A DNA stretch of 52,211 nucleotides, taken from contig NZ_VDFY01000078.1 of the NCBI RefSeq assembly GCF_006228125.1, forward strand, positions 1 to 52,211. Reading direction: 5' to 3'. Position 1 is the first letter of the stretch. Every line of letters begins with the position of its first letter. Made by a program: the position numbers and the translations under genes. Shown here one piece after another: positions 14,826 through 23,018 of this stretch. The stretch is from Micromonospora orduensis. GTDB taxonomy: Bacteria; Actinomycetota; Actinomycetes; Mycobacteriales; Micromonosporaceae. The notes beneath the pieces were generated by a model, which was not told the origin of the DNA, did not search any database, and saw nothing but the letters and a program-made list of their open reading frames with translations.

Positions 14826-16817
14826 ATGCCCAAGCGGGTAACCACGGAACCCGGTCGCGATCGGGGTCCGGCGATCCTGGCACCGGCACGCTTCGGGGGC
14901 TTCCCCGGACCGGTACGGGCGCCGGTCCCCGGCAACTCGTTGATCAAGTTCCTCGCCACCACGGACCACAAGCAGATCGGCATCCTGTACCTGCTGACCT
15001 CCTTCGGGTTCTTCCTGGTGGCGGGCGTAGAGGCGATGCTGATCCGAGCGGAGCTGGCCCGCCCGGGGATGCAGTTCCTCTCCTCGGAGCAGTACAACCA
15101 GCTCTTCACCTCGCACGGCGCGGTGATGCTGCTGCTGTTCGCCACCCCCGCCGCCTTCGGGTTCGGCAACTTCATCGTGCCGATCCAGATCGGCGCCCCG
15201 GACGTGTCGTTCCCCCGGCTCAACGCGCTGGCGTACTGGCTGTACCTGTTCGGCGGCCTCATGGTGATCGGCGGGTTCCTCACCCCGCAGGGCTCCGCGG
15301 ACTTCGGCTGGACGGCATACACCCCGCTGAGCAGTGTGGAGAACAGCCCCGGCGTGGGCGCGAACATGTGGGTGCTCGGCCTGGTCGTCTCCGGTCTGGG
15401 CACCATCCTCGGCGCGGTCAACCTGATCACCACGATCCTGACCCTGCGCGCGCCCGGGATGACCATGTTCCGGATGCCAATCTTCACCTGGAACATGCTG
15501 TTCACCAGCGTGCTGGTGATCCTGGTGTTCCCGCTGCTGGCCGCCGCCCTGCTGGCGCTCTCGGCCGACCGGCTGCTCAACGCGCACGTGTACGACGCAG
15601 CCACCGGCGGCCCGATGCTCTGGCAGCACCTCTTCTGGTTCTTCGGCCACCCCGAGGTGTACATCATCGCGCTGCCGTTCTTCGGCATCATCACCGAGAT
15701 CATCCCGGTCTTCTCCCGCAAGCCGCTCTTCGGCTACACCGGCATGGTGCTGGCCACCGTCGCGATCACCGTGCTGTCCATGACGGTCTGGGCGCACCAC
15801 ATGTTCACCACCGGTCAGGTGCTGCTGCCGTTCTTCAGCATCCTGAGCTACCTGATCGCGGTGCCCACCGGCGTGAAGTTCTTCAACTGGATCGGCACCA
15901 TGTGGAAGGGGCAGCTGACCTTCGAGACACCGATGCTCTTCTCCATCGGGTTTCTGGTCACCTTCCTGCTCGGCGGGCTCACCGGGGTGCTGCTGGCCAG
16001 CCCGCCCGCGGACTGGCACACCCATGACAGCTACTTCGTCGTGGCGCACTTCCACTACGTGGTCTTCGGCACCGTCGTCTTCGCCCTCTTCGCCGGCTAC
16101 TACTTCTGGTGGCCGAAGATGACCGGGCGGCTGCTCGACGAGCGGCTCGGCAAGGCCCACTTCTGGACCATGTTCATCGGCTTCCACGGCACCTTCCTGG
16201 TGCACCACTGGCTGGGCAACGAGGGGATGCCCCGCCGCTACGCCGACTACCTGCCCAGCGACGGCTTCACCACGCTGAACACCATCTCCAGCATCTTCGC
16301 GTTCATTCTCGGCCTCTCCACCCTGTTCTTCATCTACAACGCCTGGAAGTCCTGGCGGTACGGCGCGATGGTGACGGTGGACGACCCGTGGGGCTTCGGC
16401 AACTCCCTGGAATGGGCCACCAGCTGCCCGCCGCCGCTGCGCAACTTCGACCGGATGCCCCGGATCCGCTCCGAGCGGCCGGCCTTCGACCTCAAGTACG
16501 GCCCGCTCGTCGCTGACCTGGGCCGGGACCTGCCGCAGCGCGCCACCAAGCCGCCGCAGCAGTTCACCGAGGAGCTGCACATGGAGCACCACGTTCCGGA
16601 GTCGCCGGCCGCCGAGGGCGCGCACGGCGCCCGCGACGCCGCCGAGTACCAGCCGGCGGCCCGCTCCGGCGCCCGGCCGGTGGACGTGCCGGAACCCGAG
16701 GGCATAAGGCGACCGAGCTTCGAGCAGAGCGACCCACCGCAGGACGCCGAGGACGCGCCGAAGCCGCACGAGCGCTGGCGGCACCCGCACAGCGACCGAA
16801 ACCCCGAGGAGCACTGA
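14826..16817 (+). CDS. ctaD: Cytochrome c oxidase subunit I
   Basis: A 663-residue haem-copper oxidase subunit I with about twelve membrane helices. Hallmarks seen are FTSHGAVM (haem a ligand), [10 protein letters not shown] with the histidine-tyrosine cross-link pair, [10 protein letters not shown] (copper ligands) and [11 protein letters not shown] (haem a3 and a ligands). It forms the catalytic core of an aa3-type terminal oxidase in the plasma membrane. The gene is alone: no subunit II, III or assembly gene adjoins it, suggesting an additional stress-induced copy. A hydrophilic tail of roughly 90 residues, rich in E, P, H and R, follows the last membrane segments and is longer than I would expect for the family. 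A strong terminator follows. Confidence 0.93.
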   Translation: MPKRVTTEPGRDRGPAILAPARFGGFPGPVRAPVPGNSLIKFLATTDHKQIGILYLLTSFGFFLVAGVEAMLIRAELARPGMQFLSSEQYNQLFTSHGAVMLLLFATPAAFGFGNFIVPIQIGAPDVSFPRLNALAYWLYLFGGLMVIGGFLTPQGSADFGWTAYTPLSSVENSPGVGANMWVLGLVVSGLGTILGAVNLITTILTLRAPGMTMFRMPIFTWNMLFTSVLVILVFPLLAAALLALSADRLLNAHVYDAATGGPMLWQHLFWFFGHPEVYIIALPFFGIITEIIPVFSRKPLFGYTGMVLATVAITVLSMTVWAHHMFTTGQVLLPFFSILSYLIAVPTGVKFFNWIGTMWKGQLTFETPMLFSIGFLVTFLLGGLTGVLLASPPADWHTHDSYFVVAHFHYVVFGTVVFALFAGYYFWWPKMTGRLLDERLGKAHFWTMFIGFHGTFLVHHWLGNEGMPRRYADYLPSDGFTTLNTISSIFAFILGLSTLFFIYNAWKSWRYGAMVTVDDPWGFGNSLEWATSCPPPLRNFDRMPRIRSERPAFDLKYGPLVADLGRDLPQRATKPPQQFTEELHMEHHVPESPAAEGAHGARDAAEYQPAARSGARPVDVPEPEGIRRPSFEQSDPPQDAEDAPKPHERWRHPHSDRNPEEH

Positions 16818-16833
16818 TCAGGGGTACGCGCGG

Positions 16834-16864
16834 AAGGGCCGACACCCGCTGGGTGTCGGCCCTT
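16834..16864. terminator. Bidirectional hairpin terminator between ctaD and the sigma factor gene
   Basis: A perfect 14-bp inverted repeat (16834-16847 with 16851-16864) has a three-base loop. It separates two convergent genes and starts with AA and ends with TT, so it can serve both strands. Confidence 0.85.
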
Positions 16865-16885
16865 CGTCCGTCCGGCTGTGGTCGG

Positions 16886-18028
16886 TCAGTCCCGGGCCGG
16901 CGCCAGGCCGGCGGCGGTGAGCGAACGGCGGACCGCGGGCTGGACCCGGGTGAGCCGCAGCGGCACCCCGGTCCGCTCGGCCGCGTCCCGCCCGGCCATC
17001 AGCGCGGCGATCCCGCCGGCGTCGAAGCCTCCCGCGCCGACCAGGTCGACGACCACCTCGCTGGGCTGGCCGGTGACCGCCTCCAGCATGGCCCGGCGCA
17101 GCTGGTCCGCGCCGTCGCGGTCGACCTCGCCGCCGACCTCCACCACCACCCGGTCGCCGTTCTGCTTCACCGAGATCCGGGTCTTGCCCGGGTCCGGTTC
17201 GGCGGCGCCGTTCTGCCACGCTGGCGGCGCGTCGGCGAGCATCGCCTGACGCAGCCAGGTCAGCGCCCGCGACAGCAGCCGGGATACGTGCATCTGCGAG
17301 ATGCCGAACCGGGCGGCGATCTCCGCCTGGGTCTGGTTGCCGTAGAAGCGCATGGCCAGGATGCGCCGTTCCCGCCAGGGCAGCCGGTGCAGCAGGCCAC
17401 TGACCGTCACCCGGTCGTCGACCGATTCCAGCGCGTTGTCGGACTCGCCGACCAGGTCGCCGAACTCGGCGGAACTCTCCCCGCCGACCGGCGCGTTGAG
17501 CGACGCCGGGCTGTAGCCGGCCGCCGACTCCAGCGCGGCGAGGATCTCCTCCTCCGGCGTCTCCAGCCGGGCCGACAGCTCGGCCACCGTGGGCGCCCGG
17601 GACAGCTCACTGGTCAGCGCGGCGGTGGCCTGACCGACCTCGAGGATCAGGTCACGCAACCGCCGGGGCACGTGCACACCCCAGGTGCGGTCCCGGAAGT
17701 GCCGCTTGATCTCGCCGACGATGGTGATCGCGGCGTACGCGGTGAAGGAACCCCGTTCCGGGTCATACCGGTCGACGGCGTTGACCAGCCCCAGGCGGGC
17801 CACCTGCTCCAGATCCTCCAGCGGCTCTCCGCGCCCCCGATAACGGCGGGCGAGCCGGCCGGCGAACGGCAGCGCGAAGCGGACCAGGTCGTCCCGTGCC
17901 TCCTGCCGACGCTCCGGCGGCAGCCCCTCGATCCGGGCCGCGTACGCCAGCGCCGCCGCGTCGAGGTCCTCCAGACCCCGCTCGGTGGGTGGTGGTGTGG
18001 TCGTGGTGGTGCTCGTCTGTCCGAACAT
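16886..18028 (-). CDS. SigB/SigF-family sigma factor with C-terminal STAS domain
   Basis: A 380-residue protein. Residues 45-120 form sigma region 2 (EPLEDLEQVARLGLVNAVD, then YAAITIVGEIKRHFRD), 120-205 region 3, and 210-265 region 4 with helix-turn-helix QAEIAARFGISQMHVSRLLS. Residues 284-378 add a STAS domain absent from normal sigma factors. The STAS phosphorylation-site region reads FDAGGI instead of F-x-D-S-S-G-L, so the serine is replaced by alanine (A337). The ATG has a GGGAGG ribosome-binding site. This sigma family responds to general stress under partner-switching control. The fused STAS domain may bind an anti-sigma kinase in cis, giving a built-in antagonist (inference). The nearby STAS-HATPase protein is a plausible partner. 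Confidence 0.88.
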   Translation of the reverse strand: MFGQTSTTTTTPPPTERGLEDLDAAALAYAARIEGLPPERRQEARDDLVRFALPFAGRLARRYRGRGEPLEDLEQVARLGLVNAVDRYDPERGSFTAYAAITIVGEIKRHFRDRTWGVHVPRRLRDLILEVGQATAALTSELSRAPTVAELSARLETPEEEILAALESAAGYSPASLNAPVGGESSAEFGDLVGESDNALESVDDRVTVSGLLHRLPWRERRILAMRFYGNQTQAEIAARFGISQMHVSRLLSRALTWLRQAMLADAPPAWQNGAAEPDPGKTRISVKQNGDRVVVEVGGEVDRDGADQLRRAMLEAVTGQPSEVVVDLVGAGGFDAGGIAALMAGRDAAERTGVPLRLTRVQPAVRRSLTAAGLAPARD

Positions 18029-18252
18029 CCGCGCCTCCCTCAGGAAGGTCCCCCGCCCGGATCGGGAAACCGGTCGTGCGCGTGGTCGAGCCACGCACCG
18101 GGCCGGAAAGGTGGGTCAGTGACTGGGATGCCAGCGGGCGACAACGCCGTGCACGCAACGCGATGAGGGCGTCGCAGCCAGCGATGTTCCCGCTCCGTAG
18201 GTACTCAATCACGGGACCCCGGGTTCGCGAGGATGTTTCGGCGTCCTCCGTC

Positions 18253-19695
18253 TCAGGAGACCAGCAACCCCTGGTGGCGGCCGCTGTCGTGGAGCGTGGA
18301 CAGGGCCTCGGCGGCCCCCAGAGGGGGCGGCGCGGGCAGGTCGTACGGCTGGGAGCGGAGCACCTCCGTGGCCCGGCGGGTGGGTACCGACGTGACCGGG
18401 TAACCCCGGGCGGAGGTGCGGTCCAGCGCCCGACGGCGGCGACCGAACCCGGCGACCGCCAGCCACTGCGGCAGGCCGGCCAGGGCGGGCGAGCGCACGC
18501 CGGGCGGCTCGGGCAGCACGTCCACCGAGGTGAACGCCTCGCTGCCGGCCAGCCACCACTCGGCCTCGTCGACGCTGCGCCGGGTGGCGTTCTCACACCA
18601 GTACGGCACCAGCCCCGCCCGCACCACCTGCCACGGATCGAGCAGCCGGCCGCACTCCACCACCAACCGGTCACCGGTCTTGCCGGCGCCGCGCAGCCAA
18701 CGCCGGTACAGGTCCGCCACCCCCGCGCTGAGCGCCGCCGGACGGGGTACGAGCACCCGGTGCAGCGGATGGTCGCGGCGGGCCGCCCAGTCCCGCGCGG
18801 ACAGCTCGAAGCCCGAGTCGACGCCGTGCTCGGCGTAACCGGACGGCGCGGACACCTGCGGCGGTTCCCACCGAGTGGCGTCGCCGCCGACGGAGCGCAG
18901 CACCTGGCGCAGCGCGTGGCTGTCCGGGTGGAAGTCGACCGGGTCCAGCCCGCTGGCCGGGCAGCCGACCTGGAAGCTGTGCCTGGGGCCGTGCTCCAGC
19001 ACCGGCCAGGTCCGCACGTCACGGACCAGCACGACCGGGGCGCCCGGGGCGAGCCGATCGGCCAGGAACTGCCCGTACGCGGCCGGTAGGGCCTGCCAGG
19101 CGGCGGTCAGCGACACCGTCACCCCGGTCAGGGATCCCCGACTGGCCGGGCAGTGCACCTGACGCAGGTGCAGGTCGGTGTTCGCGGCGAGCAGCGGGGT
19201 GGCCAGTGCCGCGCCGTGCTCCAGCGCGTCCGCCGGGCGGTCCACCGCGCCGTCGGACCAGTGCGCGGTCATCTCGAAGCCGGCCGGGAGCCACGGAACG
19301 CCGAGGGCCACCGCGAGGTGTGCCACCGCACCGTGCGGCGAGCCGATCAGCACGCCTGGGTAGCGCCGCCGGGGGTACTGGTCGACGAACCAGCGGGCCA
19401 CCCGGGCGGCGTCCACCTCGTCGACCTGGGTGGCGGTGAGGGCGACCCGCCCCGCGGCCCGGCTGACGGCGGCCCGGCGGACCGGCTCGGGTGTGCCGGG
19501 GAACCGCGACATCGGCCCGGTGTGGCCCAGGTCGGCGCAGTCCGTGCCGTTCAGCGCGCGGGCGGTGGCGGCGACCAGCACCCGGGCGGCGCTGCCCACG
19601 GCCACGACCCGGTCGCCGGCCAGGCCGGCGCCATCGGCCACGAGCCCCTTGCGCACCTTGTGCACCGGCCCCACCTTGCCTCGTTCGCTCACCAC
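18253..19695 (-). CDS. Uncharacterised conserved-looking protein
   Basis: A protein of about 480 residues that I do not recognise. It has no clear signal peptide or membrane helix and is rich in tryptophan and histidine. Segments such as GVLIGSPHGAVAHLAVALGVPWLP and SFQVGCPASGLDPVDFHPDS look like folded enzyme core. Two adjacent GTG codons are possible starts, and the next methionine is about 60 residues in. It diverges from the CDGSH gene across about 145 bases that hold promoter-like sequences for both. A weak SigB/SigF-like box (19705-19729, -10 GGGAAG) would give an almost leaderless transcript. Context suggests a stress or redox role, but function is unknown. Confidence 0.65.
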   Translation of the reverse strand: MVSERGKVGPVHKVRKGLVADGAGLAGDRVVAVGSAARVLVAATARALNGTDCADLGHTGPMSRFPGTPEPVRRAAVSRAAGRVALTATQVDEVDAARVARWFVDQYPRRRYPGVLIGSPHGAVAHLAVALGVPWLPAGFEMTAHWSDGAVDRPADALEHGAALATPLLAANTDLHLRQVHCPASRGSLTGVTVSLTAAWQALPAAYGQFLADRLAPGAPVVLVRDVRTWPVLEHGPRHSFQVGCPASGLDPVDFHPDSHALRQVLRSVGGDATRWEPPQVSAPSGYAEHGVDSGFELSARDWAARRDHPLHRVLVPRPAALSAGVADLYRRWLRGAGKTGDRLVVECGRLLDPWQVVRAGLVPYWCENATRRSVDEAEWWLAGSEAFTSVDVLPEPPGVRSPALAGLPQWLAVAGFGRRRRALDRTSARGYPVTSVPTRRATEVLRSQPYDLPAPPPLGAAEALSTLHDSGRHQGLLVS

Positions 19696-19805
19696 GCGGC
19701 CCGGCTTCCCGTCCCGATGGGGTTCAAACGGGGCATCACCCTCCCGGCGGCACAATCCGCTGGTCGGTGGGGTGCGCCGGTCATCACCGGCGTTCGGTCC
19801 CTCGG

Positions 19806-19830
19806 GTTTCGGGCCGGCCAGGGCGGGCAC
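19806..19830 (+). promoter_or_regulatory. Probable SigB/SigF-like promoter for the CDGSH gene
   Basis: GTTT, a 15-base spacer, GGGCAC. The -10 element departs from GGGTAT at two positions and ends only ten bases before the ATG, so the message would have almost no leader. Confidence 0.4.
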
Positions 19831-19840
19831 TTCCGGGGCC

Positions 19841-20071
19841 ATGCGCACCGACGACACCAGCGAGCCCGCCGCCGCCACGATCACCCCGTACGAGGACGGA
19901 CCGCTCCTGGTCCGCGGCGACTTCGCCCTGGTCACGCCCGACGGCGAGCGGATCGACGCCCGCCGGGGCACGGTGGCGCTGTGCCGCTGCGGCAAGTCGG
20001 CGCTCAAGCCGTTCTGCGACGGCACCCACAAGGTGGCCAACTTCCGGGCGGGTACGACCCGCGAGGGCTGA
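19841..20071 (+). CDS. CDGSH iron-sulfur domain protein
   Basis: A 76-residue protein with one CDGSH domain. The 2Fe-2S ligands are in LCRCGKSALKPFCDGTHK: C48, C50, C59 and H63, the three-cysteine one-histidine pattern of the family. Such proteins carry a redox-active, acid-labile cluster and are thought to transfer electrons or clusters. There is no membrane anchor. It is convergent with the haem-oxygenase-like gene and divergent from the uncharacterised gene, a compact arrangement that suggests shared function. No obvious ribosome-binding site precedes the ATG, in keeping with a near-leaderless transcript. Confidence 0.88.
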   Translation: MRTDDTSEPAAATITPYEDGPLLVRGDFALVTPDGERIDARRGTVALCRCGKSALKPFCDGTHKVANFRAGTTREG

Positions 20072-20110
20072 TCGCCCGGACGGTCAGCGCCTGACCGAGG
20101 GCGCGCCCGC

Positions 20111-21214
20111 TCAGGCGACGGCGGCCGCCGTCACCGGGAGGGACACCGTCGGCGGCACGAGCGGCGCCACGGCGGCGGCTGAACCGGCGGTCGGGGCGGG
20201 TGCGCGCAGGGAGCTGCGGCCGGCGGCCCAGCTGTCCAGCAGGTGCGCGGCGAACAGCCGGTCCACCGCGAGCCCGGCCGCCGCGCCGAACAGCACATCC
20301 GGCGCGAGGGCCGGTTCGGCGCGGACCAGGCCACCGCACATGTCGTGCGCGGCGATCTGCTCGTGCACCGCGTCGGCCTCGATGTGCTCGTCGTAGAAGC
20401 GGGTGGCCACCTCGTCGAAGCCGAGCCGCCGCAACCCGTTGCCGTAGCGGCGGTTGGGCAGCGAGGAGGTCATCTCGAAGGCGGCCAGGTGCCCGAGCAC
20501 CGCGCCGCGCAGGCGCCGGTGCAGCCCGAACAGCGACATGAGGTTGTTCGTCGCCAACGTGACGGCGGGCACCGCGTCCACGTGGGCGCCGTACCCGGTG
20601 TCCAGGCCCAGCCGGTCCAGGGTGCGCCGGAACAGCTCGGCGTGCATCCGGTCCAGCCGGCCGTTGCCGTACTCGTCGGTCTGGATCTCCACGAGGGCGG
20701 CCTTGGCCTCGCCGCCGAGCCGGGGCAGGGCCCAGCTGTGCGGGTCCGCCTCCCGCAGGTGGTAGACGGAACGGTGCGCGACGAACTCGCGGAACTGAGC
20801 GAGGTCGGCGCGCCGCTGAAGGGTAGCGGCCAGCGACGGCCCGTCGTCGGCCGTGACCAGCTCGGCCAGCCCGGCGGCAACCCCGGCGGCCGGCACCCGC
20901 GGGGAGCCGACGAGCCGACGCAGCGCCGCCTCGAAGGGCCGTTCGGCGCGGGCGCGCAGGCCCAGCAGCGTCGGCTGCCACTCCCAGTCCTCGTCCACGC
21001 CCCGCCAGCCCCGGTAGTGCAGCTCGTAGCAGAGGAACAGGGTCAGTTGCAGGTCCTCGTCGGTGAGCGGGTCCGCCGGGTCGAGATCGGCGCCAAGGCT
21101 GGCCGGCAGGTGGTGCGGGGCACGCCGCAGGGCATCGGTCACCGCCGCGGACAGCGGACCGCGCGGCTGCGGTAGTGGCGCGGGACCGTAGCGGCGGTCG
21201 GCGGGCTCCGGCAT
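20111..21214 (-). CDS. Iron-containing redox enzyme family protein (haem-oxygenase-like fold)
   Basis: A 367-residue helical protein of the haem-oxygenase-like di-iron type. The repeated carboxylate/histidine helices are visible: ELHYRGWRGVDEDWEW near residue 60, VEIQTDEYGNGRLDRMHAELF near 180, and YDEHIEADAVHEQIAAHDM near 290. Members of this superfamily use a di-iron site for oxygen-dependent chemistry, but the substrate here is unknown. The C-terminal 50 residues are alanine/proline-rich and probably disordered. The ATG has a GGAGGT ribosome-binding site. It is convergent with the CDGSH gene, a pairing that could supply electrons to the di-iron site (inference). Confidence 0.82.
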   Translation of the reverse strand: MPEPADRRYGPAPLPQPRGPLSAAVTDALRRAPHHLPASLGADLDPADPLTDEDLQLTLFLCYELHYRGWRGVDEDWEWQPTLLGLRARAERPFEAALRRLVGSPRVPAAGVAAGLAELVTADDGPSLAATLQRRADLAQFREFVAHRSVYHLREADPHSWALPRLGGEAKAALVEIQTDEYGNGRLDRMHAELFRRTLDRLGLDTGYGAHVDAVPAVTLATNNLMSLFGLHRRLRGAVLGHLAAFEMTSSLPNRRYGNGLRRLGFDEVATRFYDEHIEADAVHEQIAAHDMCGGLVRAEPALAPDVLFGAAAGLAVDRLFAAHLLDSWAAGRSSLRAPAPTAGSAAAVAPLVPPTVSLPVTAAAVA

Positions 21215-21244
21215 GTGACCTCCAGCGTCGTCGGGCCGCTTCTG

Positions 21245-21269
21245 ATGCCCCTGAGCTGGGCCGCTAAAC
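21245..21269 (-). promoter_or_regulatory. Probable SigB/SigF-type promoter for the haem-oxygenase-like gene
   Basis: Read on the minus strand: GTTT, a 15-base spacer, GGGCAT, one base from GGGTAT. The box overlaps the 3' end of the upstream TPP-enzyme gene and ends 30 bases before the start codon. Confidence 0.5.
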
Positions 21270-23018
21270 GACATCCTGCGCGGCGACAGTGCGTTCGGTC
21301 TGCTCCCGTACCTTCCGGGCCGCCGCCCCGTCGGCGTACAGGCCGCGCAGGTCGGCGAACGCCGGGTCCGGCGGCGCCAGCGACACCGCCGGGTCCACTA
21401 CCGCTTCCAGTACGCAGGGACGGTCCGCGGCGAGGGCCTCGTCCCAGGCCGCGCCGACCAGTTCGGGCCGATCCACCCGGACGCCGTGCATCCCGAGCAG
21501 CCGGGCCCAGCCGGCGTACGGCACGTCGGGTCGACGTCGGGTCGGATCGTTCGACGGCTGCCGCCCGCCGCCCATGCCGTTCTGGTCCCGGTTGTTGAGC
21601 ACCAGCACCACCAGTCGAGGGTCGCGCCACTGCTGCCAGTGGTGCGACACGGTGATCAGCTCGGCGAGCCCGTTGAGCTGCATGGCGCCGTCGCCGACAA
21701 GCGCGATCACCGGCTGGTCGGGTGCGGCCAGCTTGGCGGCCACCGCGTACGGCAGGGCGCAGCCCATCGAGCCGAGGGTGCCGCACAACTGCGCGTTCAC
21801 CCCCGGTGGCAGGGAGAGGTGCCGGGCGTACCAGTAGAGGACCGAGCCGACGTCGACGGCGACCGCGCCGACGCCCGGCAGCCGGCTGGACAGCTCCTGG
21901 AGCACCAACTGCGGGTTGATCGGCTCGGCTGGCGCGGCGGCCCGGTCGGCGGCGTCGGCCCGCCAGCGGTCCACCGAGTTCTCCACGGTGGCGCGCCACT
22001 GCGGGTTGGGTCGGTCGGGCACCCGGGCCAGCAACGCCCGCAGGGTCTCGGCGGCGTCGCCGACAAGCGGCACGTCGGCCGGGTAGCGGGTGCCGATGCG
22101 CCGCCCGTCGATGTCGATCTGCACGATGCGGGCCTGCCCCGGCATCGGGAGGTAGTCGGTCCACGGATCGTTGGTGCCGACCAGCAGCAGCGTGTCGCAG
22201 CCGCCCATCAGCTCGGCCGCGGCCGGTGTGCCCACCTCGCCCAGCACCCCGGTATGGAACGGCAGCCGTTCGTCGAGGACCGGCTTGCCCAGCAGCGAGG
22301 TGGCCACCCCGGCGCCGAGCCGGTCGGCCAGCTCGACGATCTCCGCGGCGGCGCCCCGCCCGCCCTGGCCCACCAGGATCGCGGTGCGCTGACCACTGCC
22401 GAGCAGCTGCGCGGCGGCCTCCAGGTCCACCTCGTGCGGCAGGACCCGGGCCAGCGGCTCACCTGGCGTCGCCGAGATCACCCCGACGGCGTTGGCGTGC
22501 AGGTCGGGCACCAAGGCCTCCTGCAACTGCCGGGGCAGCACCACGCAGGTCGGGCTGCGGGTCGCCGCCGCCGTACGGAACGCCTGGTCCAGCAGCCCCG
22601 GCACGTCCTGCGGGCTGCGGCCGTAGCGGACGAACTGGTTGCACACGTCCGCGAAGAGCCGACTCAGCCCGATCTCCTGGTGGGCGCCGCCGAGCGGTCC
22701 GGAGATGTCCTCGCCGACGATCGCGACGACCGGCTTGCTGTCCAGCTTGGCGTCGTACAGGCCGTTGAGCAGTTGGACCGCGCTGGGCCCCTGGGTTGCC
22801 AGGCACACGCCGATGCCGCCGGTGAACTTGGCGTGGCCGGTGGCCATGAACGAGGCGGTCTCCTCGTGCCGGGCCGGGATGAACGCCGGGTCACCACCGG
22901 CCCGCTCCAACGCCTCGACGAGCGGGGCGATCGCCTCGCCCGGGTAGCCGAACACGCGGGGCACCCGCCAGGCCAGCAGCCGCTGCACCACGAGGTCGGC
23001 CACGCTCCGCTCAGCCAT
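21264..23018 (-). CDS. Thiamine pyrophosphate-dependent enzyme (pyruvate oxidase/acetolactate synthase type)
   Basis: A 584-residue TPP enzyme with the usual three domains. The catalytic glutamate lies in ARHEETASFMATG near residue 52, and the cofactor motif GDGAMQLNGLAEL...NN is near residue 435, giving the magnesium and diphosphate site. The middle domain is present. Members include pyruvate oxidase, acetolactate synthase and oxalyl-CoA decarboxylase; the sequence looks closest to the poorly characterised PoxB-like group, but the substrate cannot be fixed. Its start overlaps the Vms1-like gene by eight bases, so the two should be co-translated. No neighbouring small regulatory subunit is seen, which argues against a biosynthetic acetolactate synthase. 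Confidence 0.85.
   Translation of the reverse strand: MAERSVADLVVQRLLAWRVPRVFGYPGEAIAPLVEALERAGGDPAFIPARHEETASFMATGHAKFTGGIGVCLATQGPSAVQLLNGLYDAKLDSKPVVAIVGEDISGPLGGAHQEIGLSRLFADVCNQFVRYGRSPQDVPGLLDQAFRTAAATRSPTCVVLPRQLQEALVPDLHANAVGVISATPGEPLARVLPHEVDLEAAAQLLGSGQRTAILVGQGGRGAAAEIVELADRLGAGVATSLLGKPVLDERLPFHTGVLGEVGTPAAAELMGGCDTLLLVGTNDPWTDYLPMPGQARIVQIDIDGRRIGTRYPADVPLVGDAAETLRALLARVPDRPNPQWRATVENSVDRWRADAADRAAAPAEPINPQLVLQELSSRLPGVGAVAVDVGSVLYWYARHLSLPPGVNAQLCGTLGSMGCALPYAVAAKLAAPDQPVIALVGDGAMQLNGLAELITVSHHWQQWRDPRLVVLVLNNRDQNGMGGGRQPSNDPTRRRPDVPYAGWARLLGMHGVRVDRPELVGAAWDEALAADRPCVLEAVVDPAVSLAPPDPAFADLRGLYADGAAARKVREQTERTVAAQDVV

Noticed and set aside
14763..16814. Minus-strand frame of 683 codons opposite ctaD
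   Set aside because: Composition is repetitive (V, E, G, H, Q) and mirrors ctaD codons; there is no domain signal.
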